NCBI GenBank assembly: GCA_023392395.1 | Contig: JAEVZE010000291.1 | Span: 1-13,073 of the forward strand | Length of the DNA stretch: 13,073 nucleotides | From: Bacillota bacterium | Lineage (GTDB): Bacteria > Bacillota > Clostridia > Christensenellales > Aristaeellaceae | Direction of reading: 5' to 3' | Shown: positions 1 to 7,125 of the stretch, in pieces | How the letters are laid out: each line of letters begins with the position of its first letter | How positions within the stretch are numbered: the first letter of the stretch is position 1 | The notes under the pieces: model-generated | Databases searched by the model: none | What the model saw: only the letters and a program-made list of their open reading frames with translations | Told to the model about the DNA's origin: nothing | Translations under genes and position numbers: made by a program

Positions 1-779
1 CTGCCGAAGCCGCCGAGGCCATCGGCGAGGGCCTGCAGGCTTTCTGCATCCCCGGCTCCGTCGCCGACCAGCGCCAGGTGGGCCTGGGCCACGGCAACCT
101 GGCCGCGATGCTGCTGCGTGAAAACACCAAGTGCTTCTGCTTCCTGGCGGGCCACGAGTCCTTCGCCGCCGCCGAGGGCGCCATCGGCATCGCCCGCACC
201 GCCAACAAGGTTCGCAAAGAGCCCCTGCGCGTGATCCTGAACGGCCTGGGCAAGGACGCCGCCATGATCATCAGCCGTATCAACGGCTTCACCTATGTGA
301 AGACCCAGTACGACTACTACACCGGCGAGCTCAAGATCGAAAAGGAAAAGGCGTACTCCACCGGCGACAAGGCCAAGGTGCGCTGCTACGGCGCGGACGA
401 CGTCCGCGAAGGCGTTGCCATTATGCACCATGAGGACGTGGACGTTTCCATCACCGGCAACTCCACCAACCCCACCCGCTTCCAGCACCCGGTGGCCGGA
501 ACCTACAAAAAAGAGTGCATCGAGAAGGGCAAGAAGTACTTCTCCGTGGCCTCCGGCGGCGGCACGGGCCGTACGCTTCACCCGGACAACATGGCCGCCG
601 GACCCGCCTCCTACGGCATGACCGACACCATGGGCCGCATGCACTCCGACGCGCAGTTCGCGGGCTCCTCTTCCGTGCCTGCGCACGTGGAAATGATGGG
701 CCTGATCGGCATGGGCAACAACCCCATGGTCGGCGCTTCCGTCGCGGTCGCGGTCGCCATCGAGGAGAGCTACAAGTAA
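1..779 (+). CDS. GGGtGRT family protein, 3' part (5' end outside window)
   Basis: The reading frame is open from the left edge (first full codon at base 3) to TAA at 777-779, so about 258 C-terminal residues are present and the true start lies outside. The family signature GGGTGRT is encoded at 555-575, followed by a conserved-looking LHPDNMAAGPASYGMTD stretch, which is why I assign the GGGtGRT family. This is a widespread bacterial and archaeal family of unknown biochemical role. From memory it is often next to an Fe-S cluster scaffold gene in Clostridia, but that neighbour would be outside this window. The protein looks soluble, with no membrane segment and a Gly/Ala-rich C-terminus. GTG at 78 is only an internal Val codon, because the upstream codons read as continuous protein in the same frame. 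A strong terminator follows 8 bases after the stop, so this is the last gene of its transcript. Family call is confident; function unknown. Confidence 0.9.
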   Translation, partial: AEAAEAIGEGLQAFCIPGSVADQRQVGLGHGNLAAMLLRENTKCFCFLAGHESFAAAEGAIGIARTANKVRKEPLRVILNGLGKDAAMIISRINGFTYVKTQYDYYTGELKIEKEKAYSTGDKAKVRCYGADDVREGVAIMHHEDVDVSITGNSTNPTRFQHPVAGTYKKECIEKGKKYFSVASGGGTGRTLHPDNMAAGPASYGMTDTMGRMHSDAQFAGSSSVPAHVEMMGLIGMGNNPMVGASVAVAVAIEESYK

Positions 780-787
780 ATTCATCG

Positions 788-825
788 AAAAAACAAGGGC
801 TGCCCGTGCGGTAGCCCTTGTTTTT
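788..825 (+). terminator. Rho-independent terminator after the GGGtGRT gene
   Basis: An 11-bp perfect stem (AAACAAGGGCT at 791-801 with AGCCCTTGTTT at 813-823) encloses an 11-base loop and runs into a T-tract at 821-825. It lies directly after the stop codon at 779. An A-run on the left side of the stem makes it possibly bidirectional. Confidence 0.88.
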
Positions 826-848
826 GGCGCATTTCGCGCAAATTTCGC

Positions 849-877
849 TGGAAATCGGCACAGGCTTATGGTATGAT
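849..877 (+). promoter_or_regulatory. Sigma-A type promoter with extended -10, upstream of the peptidase-efp operon
   Basis: The -10 hexamer TATGAT is at 872-877 and is preceded by TG at 869-870, giving the extended -10 form TGnTATGAT. A -35-like TGGAAA (4 of 6 matches) lies at 849-854, with 17 bases between. It sits between the terminator of the previous gene and the ribosome site of the next, leaving a leader of about 80 bases. No riboswitch fold was recognised in that leader. Confidence 0.6.
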
Positions 878-966
878 ACAAAGAGTGGAAAGATGCGCTA
901 TGCTGGCGTAGGGCCAGAAGGCGCGCTGCGCCCCAGTGGCGTGGAACTGGCAGGAGAGGTGTTCCC

Positions 967-2022
967 TTGAACCGTACGCAAAAACTAATCGACGCCATGG
1001 CGGAAAAGGGCCTCGAGGCCGCGTGGATCTTGTCTCCGGAGAACTTCCGGTACATTACGGGCTTTGCGGGCGAGGGCTCGCTGTTTGTGGCCAGGGATGG
1101 CTGTGTCATCCTGACCGACTTCCGCTACATCGAACAGGCGGCGCGGGAGTCGCCGGGCATCCCGGTTGTCAGGACCAGCGGGGATCTCAAGGTTGAAGAC
1201 GCGCTAAAGGCGCTGATCGAGGAAAGGTCGCTCAAGGCGGTCGCCATCGAGCGCAACCTGGTCACGCTGGACCAGTTCGACAAGCTGCCAAAAGGCGTGG
1301 ACTATCCGGCGCTCTCCGGCATCCCGGAGAAGCTTCGACGGATCAAGGATGCGGACGAACTCGCCTGCATCCGCAAGGCATCGAAGATCGCCTGCCAGGC
1401 GTTTGACGAGATGCTCGAAGTCATAAAGGCCGGCATGACCGAAAAAGAGGTCGCCATCGAGCTGAACAACCACATGCTGCGCCTTGGCAGCGAGCGGGAG
1501 GCGTTCTCCACCATCGCCTGCGCGGGCGTCAACGGATCGCTGCCCCACGCGGTGCCGTCGGAGCACGTATTGGAAGAAGGAGAACTTCTGACGCTGGACT
1601 TCGGCGCGCAGGTGAACGGCTACAAGACCGACATGACGCGCACCGTGGCCATCGGGAAGGTCTCGGAGGAGTTGCAGAAGGTGTACGAAGCGGTACTGAC
1701 CGCGCAGCGGATGGCGCTGGACGCAATCCATGCGGGTGCGCTCTGCCGCGAGGTGGACAAAACCGCCCGGGACTACCTGGATGCGCGCTATCCCGGCGCA
1801 TTCGGGCATGGGCTGGGCCATTCGGTGGGCCTGTTCATCCACGAGCAGCCGCAGTTCAGCGCCCGATCGGAGGATGCGCTGGAAGCGGGCCATGTGATGA
1901 CCGTGGAGCCGGGCGTGTACCTGCCGGGCGTGGGTGGTTGCCGCATTGAGGACAGCGTGATTGTTACGGAGGAAGGCTACGAGAACCTGATCATTGCGCC
2001 TAAGCATTTGATCGTTCTATAG
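967..2022 (+). CDS. Aminopeptidase P / Xaa-Pro dipeptidase family metallopeptidase (M24B)
   Basis: A 351-residue cytosolic peptidase expected to cleave N-terminal Xaa-Pro bonds with two metal ions. Residues 1-125 form the creatinase-like N-domain and about 130-351 the pita-bread catalytic domain. All five metal ligands are visible: D211 and D222 (LDFGA, KTDMTR), H285 (GHGLGHSVGLFIHE), E314 (VEPGVY) and E328 (RIEDS). H292 matches the catalytic histidine. The spacing equals that of prolidases such as the Pyrococcus enzyme (D209, D220, H284, E313, E327), so the enzyme should be active. The start is TTG at 967, chosen because AGGAGAGG at 952-959 sits 7 bases upstream and no ATG or GTG gives a full N-domain. 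It is followed 29 bases later by efp, a common Firmicutes pairing (yqhT-efp in Bacillus). The family is certain; aminopeptidase P versus prolidase cannot be separated by eye. Confidence 0.93.
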   Translation: MNRTQKLIDAMAEKGLEAAWILSPENFRYITGFAGEGSLFVARDGCVILTDFRYIEQAARESPGIPVVRTSGDLKVEDALKALIEERSLKAVAIERNLVTLDQFDKLPKGVDYPALSGIPEKLRRIKDADELACIRKASKIACQAFDEMLEVIKAGMTEKEVAIELNNHMLRLGSEREAFSTIACAGVNGSLPHAVPSEHVLEEGELLTLDFGAQVNGYKTDMTRTVAIGKVSEELQKVYEAVLTAQRMALDAIHAGALCREVDKTARDYLDARYPGAFGHGLGHSVGLFIHEQPQFSARSEDALEAGHVMTVEPGVYLPGVGGCRIEDSVIVTEEGYENLIIAPKHLIVL

Positions 2023-2051
2023 TTTTGTGATTTATCTTAAGGAGGAATATT

Positions 2052-2609
2052 ATGATTACGGCTGGCGATTTCAAGAAGGGCCTCACGGTAGAATTTGACA
2101 ACGGCGTATGGATCATCGTCGACTTTCAGCACGTCAAGCCTGGCAAGGGCGCGGCGTTTGTGCGCACCAGGATCAAAAACATCATGACCGGCTCCGTGCT
2201 GGAGCGCACCTTCAACCCCACTGACAAGATGCCCAAGGCGATCATCGAAACCAAAGAGATGCAGTATCTTTACGGCGATGGCGACCTATACTATTTCATG
2301 GATACCGAATCCTTTGAGCAGATCGGCTTGACCCACGAGCAGGTGGAGGACGCGATTCCGTTCGTCAAGGAAGAGACCAAGGTCACCGTGCGCTTCTTCA
2401 AGGGCGCGGCATTCTCTGTGGCGGCGCCCAACTTCGTCGAGCTCAAGGTCACCGAGACCGAGCCCGGCTTCCGTGGCGACACGGCCACCGGCACCTACAA
2501 GGCCGCCACCGTCGAAACCGGCTACACGCTGCAGGTGCCGCTGTTTGTCGAAATTGGCGACGTGCTGCGCATCGACACCCGCAACGGCGAGTACATGGAG
2601 CGCGCGTAA
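2052..2609 (+). CDS. efp: Translation elongation factor P
   Basis: The 185-residue product has the normal EF-P length and three beta-barrel domains: a KOW-like domain at about 1-62, an OB domain at about 67-126 and a C-terminal OB domain at about 130-185. EF-P binds the ribosome next to the P-site tRNA and relieves stalling at consecutive prolines. The tip residue is K32 in PGKGAAF, the position that is modified in Bacillus subtilis (5-aminopentanol), which fits a Firmicute. No modification gene is in this window. ATG at 2052 follows a perfect AAGGAGG at 2039-2045. The gene lies between the Xaa-Pro peptidase and the zinc-ribbon protein and probably shares the promoter near 860. I see nothing unusual in it. 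Confidence 0.97.
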   Translation: MITAGDFKKGLTVEFDNGVWIIVDFQHVKPGKGAAFVRTRIKNIMTGSVLERTFNPTDKMPKAIIETKEMQYLYGDGDLYYFMDTESFEQIGLTHEQVEDAIPFVKEETKVTVRFFKGAAFSVAAPNFVELKVTETEPGFRGDTATGTYKAATVETGYTLQVPLFVEIGDVLRIDTRNGEYMERA

Positions 2610-2651
2610 TTTTAGGGTCTTGCAGGGCAATAGCATCGAGGGGGCGAAAGC

Positions 2652-3212
2652 ATGAGCAATCTGGGTGAGAAGGTTTCCTATCTGAAGGGATTGGCCGAGG
2701 GCATGAAGATCGACGCTTCGTCCGGCGAGGGGAAGCTGATCGTGCAGATGATCGATGTGCTGAGCGAGGCCGCCAAGCAGCTGGACGAGCTTCAGGAAGC
2801 CTATCAGGAACTCAACGACTACGTGGAGTGCATCGATGACGACCTCGAGGAGCTGGAGCTCCAGTGCGAGGGCGAAGAAGATGAGGACGAGGACGGCTTC
2901 GAATTTGACGAGGACGAGCCGGAGGCGGGCGAAGAGGAAGACGACGAAGAGGGCGATTTCACCTTCGTCGACGACCAGGCGGAGGAGGACGAAGAGGGCG
3001 AGGAGGACGATTCCGATGAATCGGACGACTGCGCCATGTACGTGGGTTGCCTGTGCCCGGATTGCGGTGGCATGTTCTGCGTCGACGCCGGCAACGACGG
3101 CGAAAGGCTTCTGATCTGCCCGCACTGCGGCGCCAAGGTCACCGGCGTGCCAATGGACTTTGAAAACGTCCCGATGGCCAAGCCCGCGCCCGAGGAGCCG
3201 GAGAAGAGCTAG
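2652..3212 (+). CDS. CD1247-like N-terminal domain protein with acidic linker and C-terminal zinc ribbon
   Basis: A 186-residue protein of unknown function. Residues 1-55 (starting LGEKVSYLKGLAEGMK) resemble the CD1247 N-terminal domain found in Clostridia next to efp, and are probably helical or coiled-coil. Residues about 57-126 are an almost uninterrupted Glu/Asp tract. The end is a zinc ribbon with CPDC at 135-138 and CPHC at 156-159, plus extra Cys at 133 and 143. There is no signal peptide or membrane segment. ATG at 2652 has GAGGGGG at 2638-2644 as ribosome site, 42 bases after efp, so it is likely the third gene of that operon. A strong terminator follows. A nucleic-acid or ribosome-associated role would fit the neighbours and the zinc ribbon, but that is only inference. 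Confidence 0.85.
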   Translation: MSNLGEKVSYLKGLAEGMKIDASSGEGKLIVQMIDVLSEAAKQLDELQEAYQELNDYVECIDDDLEELELQCEGEEDEDEDGFEFDEDEPEAGEEEDDEEGDFTFVDDQAEEDEEGEEDDSDESDDCAMYVGCLCPDCGGMFCVDAGNDGERLLICPHCGAKVTGVPMDFENVPMAKPAPEEPEKS

Positions 3213-3236
3213 TTTCCATTGCCATAAAACGAAGCG

Positions 3237-3259
3237 CCCCGGCGAAAGCCGGGGTTTTT
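3237..3259 (+). terminator. Rho-independent terminator with GAAA tetraloop
   Basis: CCCCGGC (3237-3243), loop GAAA, GCCGGGG (3248-3254), then TTTTT (3255-3259). It is 24 bases after the zinc-ribbon gene and ends only about 9 bases before the ribosome site of xdhC, so it also separates the two transcription units. Confidence 0.92.
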
Positions 3260-3284
3260 CAAAAAGTCGGAAGGGGTGGCCGAC

Positions 3285-4286
3285 ATGCGGGCGGTCTACC
3301 AGGCGATCATCGAAAGGCTCAAAGCCGGAGAACCGGTGACGCTGGTCACGGTGGTGGAATCCAAAGGCTCCGCGCCCCGGCACGCGGGCGCGCTGACGGC
3401 GGTCTTTGAGGACGGCAGCGCGGAGGGCACCGTGGGCGGCGGCGCGGTGGAGAACGAAGCAAAGAAGCGCGCGCAGGAGCTCATGGACTGCGCTGGGGAG
3501 ATCCGGCGTTACAACCTGTCCCGAGACGATGCGGCGGGTCTGGGCATGATCTGCGGCGGCGACGTGACGCTGTTGTTCAATCCGCTCCCGAAGGGCAGCG
3601 CCAAGGCGGTCTCCATCTTCCAGGACATCCTGACGGCGCGGGACGAGCGGGTGCCCCGCTGGCTGGCTCAGGAACTGCGCGAGGACGGATCGGTCCGGAT
3701 GGCGCTGTACGGCAAGGACAAGCTGGAACTGGGCGACGCGATGGAGCCGGAGCCGCCGCGCGGCGCGATGCCGGTCTACGCGGAAGGCGAGCAGCCGCGC
3801 TTTGTCGATCCGGTGGTTCGGGCCGGGCGCGCGCTGGTTTTCGGCGGCGGGCATGTGTCCCGCGCGCTGGTGCCCATCCTGAACAGCATCGGCTTCCCGG
3901 TGTTCGTCTTTGAAGACCGGGAGGAGTTTGCGGACCCCGAGCGGTTTCCCGCCGCATCCGGGGTGAAGCTGTGCCGGATGGACGACTTCCTGAACGAGTT
4001 TGAAATCATTCCCGAGGACTACGTGGTCATCGTGACCCGCGGCCACCAAAAGGACTACGAGGTGCTCCGGCAGGTTTTGAGAACCCAGGCCTTCTACATC
4101 GGCATGATCGGCAGCCGCGCCAAAGTAGCGGCCACAAAGGACCGTCTGGCTGCCGACGGCTTTGCCTGGGACGACGTGGCACGGGTTTACGCGCCCATCG
4201 GCCTTGCGATCGGCGCGGAGACGCCGGAGGAGATCGCGGTCAGCATCGCGGCAGAAATGATCAAGCGACGTTCTCAACTGCGCTGA
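3285..4286 (+). CDS. xdhC: XdhC family molybdenum hydroxylase maturation factor
   Basis: A 333-residue XdhC/CoxI-type protein. These bind the Mo cofactor and deliver it, sulfurated, to xanthine dehydrogenase-like enzymes. The N-terminal XdhC/CoxI domain shows SKGSAPR at 26-32 and GTVGGGAVE at 48-56. The C-terminal Rossmann domain shows FGGGHVS at 186-192 and GMIGSR at 273-278. Length and order are normal. ATG at 3285 is preferred over the in-frame GTG at 3276, because GGAAGGGG (3269-3276) is 8 bases from the ATG but would overlap the GTG. It is convergent with the selD-yqeB-yqeC-yedF operon, whose products belong to the selenium-dependent branch of the same pathway. No hydroxylase structural gene is in the window. 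The usual Cys seen near the N-terminal domain of many XdhC proteins is not obvious here. The terminator just upstream leaves no evident promoter of its own. Confidence 0.92.
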   Translation: MRAVYQAIIERLKAGEPVTLVTVVESKGSAPRHAGALTAVFEDGSAEGTVGGGAVENEAKKRAQELMDCAGEIRRYNLSRDDAAGLGMICGGDVTLLFNPLPKGSAKAVSIFQDILTARDERVPRWLAQELREDGSVRMALYGKDKLELGDAMEPEPPRGAMPVYAEGEQPRFVDPVVRAGRALVFGGGHVSRALVPILNSIGFPVFVFEDREEFADPERFPAASGVKLCRMDDFLNEFEIIPEDYVVIVTRGHQKDYEVLRQVLRTQAFYIGMIGSRAKVAATKDRLAADGFAWDDVARVYAPIGLAIGAETPEEIAVSIAAEMIKRRSQLR

Positions 4287-4306
4287 CAAGTGCAATGGAA
4301 CATAAG

Positions 4307-4339
4307 AAACCGGCGGACCCGCACGGCCCGCCGGTTTTT
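4307..4339 (+). terminator. Hairpin terminator between convergent xdhC and selD
   Basis: A 10-bp perfect stem (AAACCGGCGG at 4307-4316 with CCGCCGGTTT at 4328-4337) is followed by T residues to 4339. It lies 20 bases after the xdhC stop. Read on the minus strand the hairpin is followed by TTTCTTAT, a weaker tail, so it may also serve selD, whose stop is at 4373. Confidence 0.85.
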
Positions 4340-4372
4340 GCATGTACACAGATCGTAGACTTCAGGCTTCGC

Positions 4373-5410
4373 CTACGGATGAACCTCAATCCAGGAATCC
4401 CGCTTTTCGACCGCCCGGCCGATCCTCTGCGCGGAGGGCACATTGCCGTTCAGCGCGCTGCGCAGTGCGTCCGCGTCCGCGGGATCGACCGAGATCAAAA
4501 GCCCCCCGGAGGTCTGCGGGTCGAACAGCACATCCATCACTTCCAGCGGGACACCAGAGGAAGAGACGTGGGGCTCGGCGAAATTTCGGTTCCGGTACAT
4601 GCCCTCGGGCAGGATGCCCATACGGGCAAGCTCCAGCGCCTCAGGCATCAGGTCGATCGCGCCCGCGTTGATTGAAAGCGTCAGCCCGGAGCCCTGCGCC
4701 ATCTCCAGCGCATGGCCCATCAGCGAAAAGCCGGTCACATCGGTGCAGGCGTGGACGCGAAAGCGCACCATCTGGTCGCGGGCGGCGCGGTTGAGGGTGG
4801 TCATCAGTTCGATCGCCCTTTGAACCGCCTGACTAGAGGCGAGGCCCGCCTTCTGGCCCGTCATCACGATGCCAATACCCAGCGGTTTGGTCAGGATCAG
4901 TACATCGCCCGGGAGCGCGCCGCAGTTTGCCAGCATCCGGTCGGGTCGTACGAAGCCGGTCACCGCCAGGCCGTACACCGGCTCGGTTAGCAGGATGCTA
5001 TGCCCCCCGGTAATGATCGCGCCCGCCTCGTATGCCGCGTCGTAGCCGCCGCGCAGGATCTCCCTGACCGCGTCTCCCGGCATTTCCTGGGGAATGCCCA
5101 AGATGTTCTGGGCGAGCTTCGGCTCGCCGCCCATTGCGTAGACGTCCGACAGCGCGTTGGTGGCGGCGATTCGGCCGAAGGTGTATGGATCGTCCACAAT
5201 GGGCGGGAAGAAGTCCACGGTGTTGACCAGCGCCAGCTCATCCGACACGCGGTAAACGGAGGCGTCGTCGCTCTTGTCGTAGCCAACCAGCAGGTTTTCA
5301 TCCTGGACCGTCTTCAGGCCACCCAGCAACTTGCTCAATACGCCCGCGCCCACCTTCGCGCCGCAGCCCGCGCACTTGGCCAGCTTGGTCAGCTTCACAT
5401 CATTTTCCAT
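4373..5410 (-). CDS. selD: Selenide, water dikinase (selenophosphate synthetase), Cys form
   Basis: The enzyme makes selenophosphate from selenide and ATP. The 345-residue length is normal. The glycine-rich active-site loop reads CAGCGAK, with C16 and K19 matching E. coli Cys17 and Lys20. The next Cys of the E. coli loop is Ala here, and there is no UGA/Sec codon at the active site. Other hallmarks are FGRIAATNALSDVYAMGG, TGGHSI, LTKPLGIG, DVTGFSLMGH and DPQTSGGLL. ATG at 5410 is chosen over TTG at 5413, because GGGAGGG (minus strand, 5424-5418) is 7 bases from the ATG. The first 11 bases overlap the end of yqeB, so it is the last gene of a coupled operon. With yqeB, yqeC and yedF as partners, its selenophosphate probably feeds labile-selenium molybdenum hydroxylases. 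Use for selenocysteine or tRNA selenouridine cannot be excluded. Confidence 0.96.
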   Translation of the reverse strand: MENDVKLTKLAKCAGCGAKVGAGVLSKLLGGLKTVQDENLLVGYDKSDDASVYRVSDELALVNTVDFFPPIVDDPYTFGRIAATNALSDVYAMGGEPKLAQNILGIPQEMPGDAVREILRGGYDAAYEAGAIITGGHSILLTEPVYGLAVTGFVRPDRMLANCGALPGDVLILTKPLGIGIVMTGQKAGLASSQAVQRAIELMTTLNRAARDQMVRFRVHACTDVTGFSLMGHALEMAQGSGLTLSINAGAIDLMPEALELARMGILPEGMYRNRNFAEPHVSSSGVPLEVMDVLFDPQTSGGLLISVDPADADALRSALNGNVPSAQRIGRAVEKRDSWIEVHP

Positions 5411-6197
5411 CAAGGATCCCTCCCAGCATCAGAACGGCCTCCAGTACGCCGCCGCCGATGGCGCGCGCCTTGTCGGAAACCGAAAAACAGTGTTGGACTT
5501 CACAACGGGGGTCGATGTCGCCGCTCTTCATGTCAGTGTGCACCGGTGTGCCCTCCCGGAGCAGCCCGCGCACCACGCCGGAGATCTGCGCCTTGAGCGG
5601 GAGGCCGGAAACGAACGCCACCACGTCGCCCGCCTGAACCACGTCGCCGATGGAGGCCAGCGGCTGAAAGAACCCGTCTGCAGGTGCGCGGAGCAGCCGC
5701 TCCACCGTAAAGCCGCCGATCTCGCCGGGAATGCCGGTGTTGGGCCGGGCGGCGCCGCTGGTCAGCACGCGGCCCAGGTCGTGTCCGCGCATGGTCTCCA
5801 CCACCGCGTGGCAGTCGACGCCCGCCGTAAAGCCGGGCCCCAGCGCCACCACGACAGGCGCATCCTGGATGGTCGTGCCTGTGTTTCGCTTGGCCAGAAT
5901 CGCGTCCACCAGCGCAACGGGCGTTAGTGCCGCCAGGCAACGCGCCTCCGGATCGGCCAGCACCGCGACGTCGCCCTCCGCCATGATGGAGAGCGCCATA
6001 TCGAGGCCTTCCGCGCGCCGCGCGCGAATCCCTTCCACCGCCGCTTCGCCCTCTGGGATCGCCTCGCAGAAGCTGACCGTGCGCCGGACGGCGGTGGGGT
6101 GGGGAAGGTCGGTCATCGCGATGTCAAAACCCGCCCGGCGCAATCGCACTGCGACGCCCGTGGCAAGGTCTCCCGCGCCCTTGATCAGGATGCGCAT
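5400..6197 (-). CDS. yqeB: YqeB (EF2563-family) selenium-dependent molybdenum hydroxylase maturation protein
   Basis: A 265-residue accessory protein of unknown chemistry, diagnostic of organisms with selenium-dependent molybdenum hydroxylases. The N-terminus MRILIKGAGDLATGVA (residues 1-16) forms a Rossmann-like glycine loop typical of this family. A biotin/lipoyl-like barrel is plausible around residues 175-225 (GDVVQAGDVVAFV), and the tail contains VSDKARAIGGGVLEAVL. ATG at 6197 is preferred over the upstream ATG at 6212, because GGAGGA (minus strand, 6210-6205) then lies 7 bases ahead, and family members begin right at this motif. It overlaps yqeC by 13 bases and selD by 11, so it is translationally coupled on both sides. 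No defects seen. Confidence 0.92.
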   Translation of the reverse strand: MRILIKGAGDLATGVAVRLRRAGFDIAMTDLPHPTAVRRTVSFCEAIPEGEAAVEGIRARRAEGLDMALSIMAEGDVAVLADPEARCLAALTPVALVDAILAKRNTGTTIQDAPVVVALGPGFTAGVDCHAVVETMRGHDLGRVLTSGAARPNTGIPGEIGGFTVERLLRAPADGFFQPLASIGDVVQAGDVVAFVSGLPLKAQISGVVRGLLREGTPVHTDMKSGDIDPRCEVQHCFSVSDKARAIGGGVLEAVLMLGGILDGK

Positions 6198-6892
6198 GCG
6201 CCATTCCTCCATTGTTCGATGAAGATCGGTTCGGAAAGGAGCGAGGCGATCACCGCGCCGCCGGGAATCCCCCGCGCGCAGGCCCGCGCCAATTCCTGCT
6301 GCTCGGCGCTATCTGCCTTGTTGAGCAGCGCCCGCCAGGGGCAGTGTACATTTTTTTTCTGTCCTTCCGGATGGCAGAGCACTTGCGCCACGTCCTCGGG
6401 CGTGACCGGTGCGTCCAGCGGTTTCCCAACCAACGCGGCGTAAAGCTCCGGCCGGTGGACGGATGAAATGGGCCGCCCGATGCCGTCGACGCCCGCCACC
6501 GCCACCACCATTTGAGCGTTCTCCGAGATCATAGGCTCATGGGCGGCGGGCGCCTTCAGCGGCAGACCGTGCGCACCGTCGGCCTCGATCAGCGCGTAAT
6601 CGCTCAGCGCGCACAGCGCGGCGAGGTTCTCCGGCGGACCAAGCTTCGGTCCCTGGACGCTTCCGATTACTACGATGGAATGCCCTTTGAACGCCGCACG
6701 CAATTCCCCGGCGTTCGGGTCGATCAGCACGGGAAAATCCGGTGGGTAGATTCGGGTGGTGGTGGCGATCAGAACGCGGCCCTGTGTGGACAATTCTCGC
6801 GCCAGGCGCGCGATGGCCGTCGTCTTGCCGCCGCCTCCGACAAACGCGGTGACGCCGCAGGGGATGCCCAGCGCTTCCGAGAGCGTCAGCAT
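6185..6892 (-). CDS. yqeC: YqeC selenium cofactor biosynthesis / Mo hydroxylase accessory protein
   Basis: A 235-residue P-loop protein. Walker A is FVGGGGKTT at residues 17-25, followed by IATTTRIY at 42-49, GPKLGPPENL at 81-90 and the family motif IEADGAHGLPLKAP at 102-115. These define YqeC, a putative NTPase found with yqeB and selD in the SDMH system; the exact reaction is unknown. The start is ATG at 6892 (MLTLSEALG), which places the P-loop at the usual distance. The longer open frame upstream is the shadow of the neighbouring Cys-rich gene and has unrelated composition. The ribosome site is weak (AGGTGG, minus strand 6902-6897). The start is embedded in the end of the upstream gene with a 7-base ATGCTGA overlap, which suggests coupling. 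It overlaps yqeB by 13 bases downstream. Confidence 0.9.
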   Translation of the reverse strand: MLTLSEALGIPCGVTAFVGGGGKTTAIARLARELSTQGRVLIATTTRIYPPDFPVLIDPNAGELRAAFKGHSIVVIGSVQGPKLGPPENLAALCALSDYALIEADGAHGLPLKAPAAHEPMISENAQMVVAVAGVDGIGRPISSVHRPELYAALVGKPLDAPVTPEDVAQVLCHPEGQKKNVHCPWRALLNKADSAEQQELARACARGIPGGAVIASLLSEPIFIEQWRNGACAS

Positions 6893-7125
6893 GCCGCCAC
6901 CTGTCCGCAGACGTCCTCCGCCCGCTCGACGGCCAACCGCTGGCAGTCCCGGTACATGAACGCCCGGCGCGCACCGAATAAGGCGTCCTTTACGCAGGTT
7001 CTGCAGTTGGATGAGAGCGCGCACGAAAACTGCGCGCGCGTTGATTTGACGCCCGCGCCGGTCATCTTGTGGAAGGTGCACCGCGTGGCGAAGTGGATGT
7101 GAAACGTGTCGACGAGGCGGGTCAT
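6886..7125 (-). CDS. Unrecognised small Cys-rich protein in the selenium/molybdenum operon
   Basis: A 79-residue protein I do not recognise. It has seven cysteines (16, 35, 41, 44, 61, 73, 79), including a C-x5-C-x2-C cluster at 35-44, and three histidines near the N-terminus (9, 11, 19). From about residue 42 it looks helical and Arg-rich. There is no signal peptide or membrane segment. Evidence that it is real: its ATG overlaps the yedF stop as ATGA, its TGA overlaps the yqeC start as ATGCTGA, and third codon positions are mostly G or C, as in the real genes here. It has no ribosome site of its own and so depends on coupling to yedF. It does not match DUF3343, the other small protein often seen with YedF, as far as I can tell. 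The cysteines could hold a metal, an Fe-S cluster or persulfide/perselenide, but the function is unknown. Confidence 0.75.
   Translation of the reverse strand: MTRLVDTFHIHFATRCTFHKMTGAGVKSTRAQFSCALSSNCRTCVKDALFGARRAFMYRDCQRLAVERAEDVCGQVAAC

Noticed and set aside
2286..4349. A 687-codon open frame on the minus strand across efp, the zinc-ribbon gene and xdhC
   Set aside because: It is the antisense shadow of three well-supported plus-strand genes in GC-rich DNA. The product is rich in Arg, His and Leu with no recognisable motif.
5398..5413. TTG at 5413 as the selD start
   Set aside because: ATG at 5410 has better spacing to GGGAGGG and is the stronger start codon. The difference is one residue.
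6893..7081. A 63-codon N-terminal extension of yqeC
   Set aside because: This stretch is the Cys-rich orf read in another frame. The YqeC P-loop is at its normal distance from ATG 6892.
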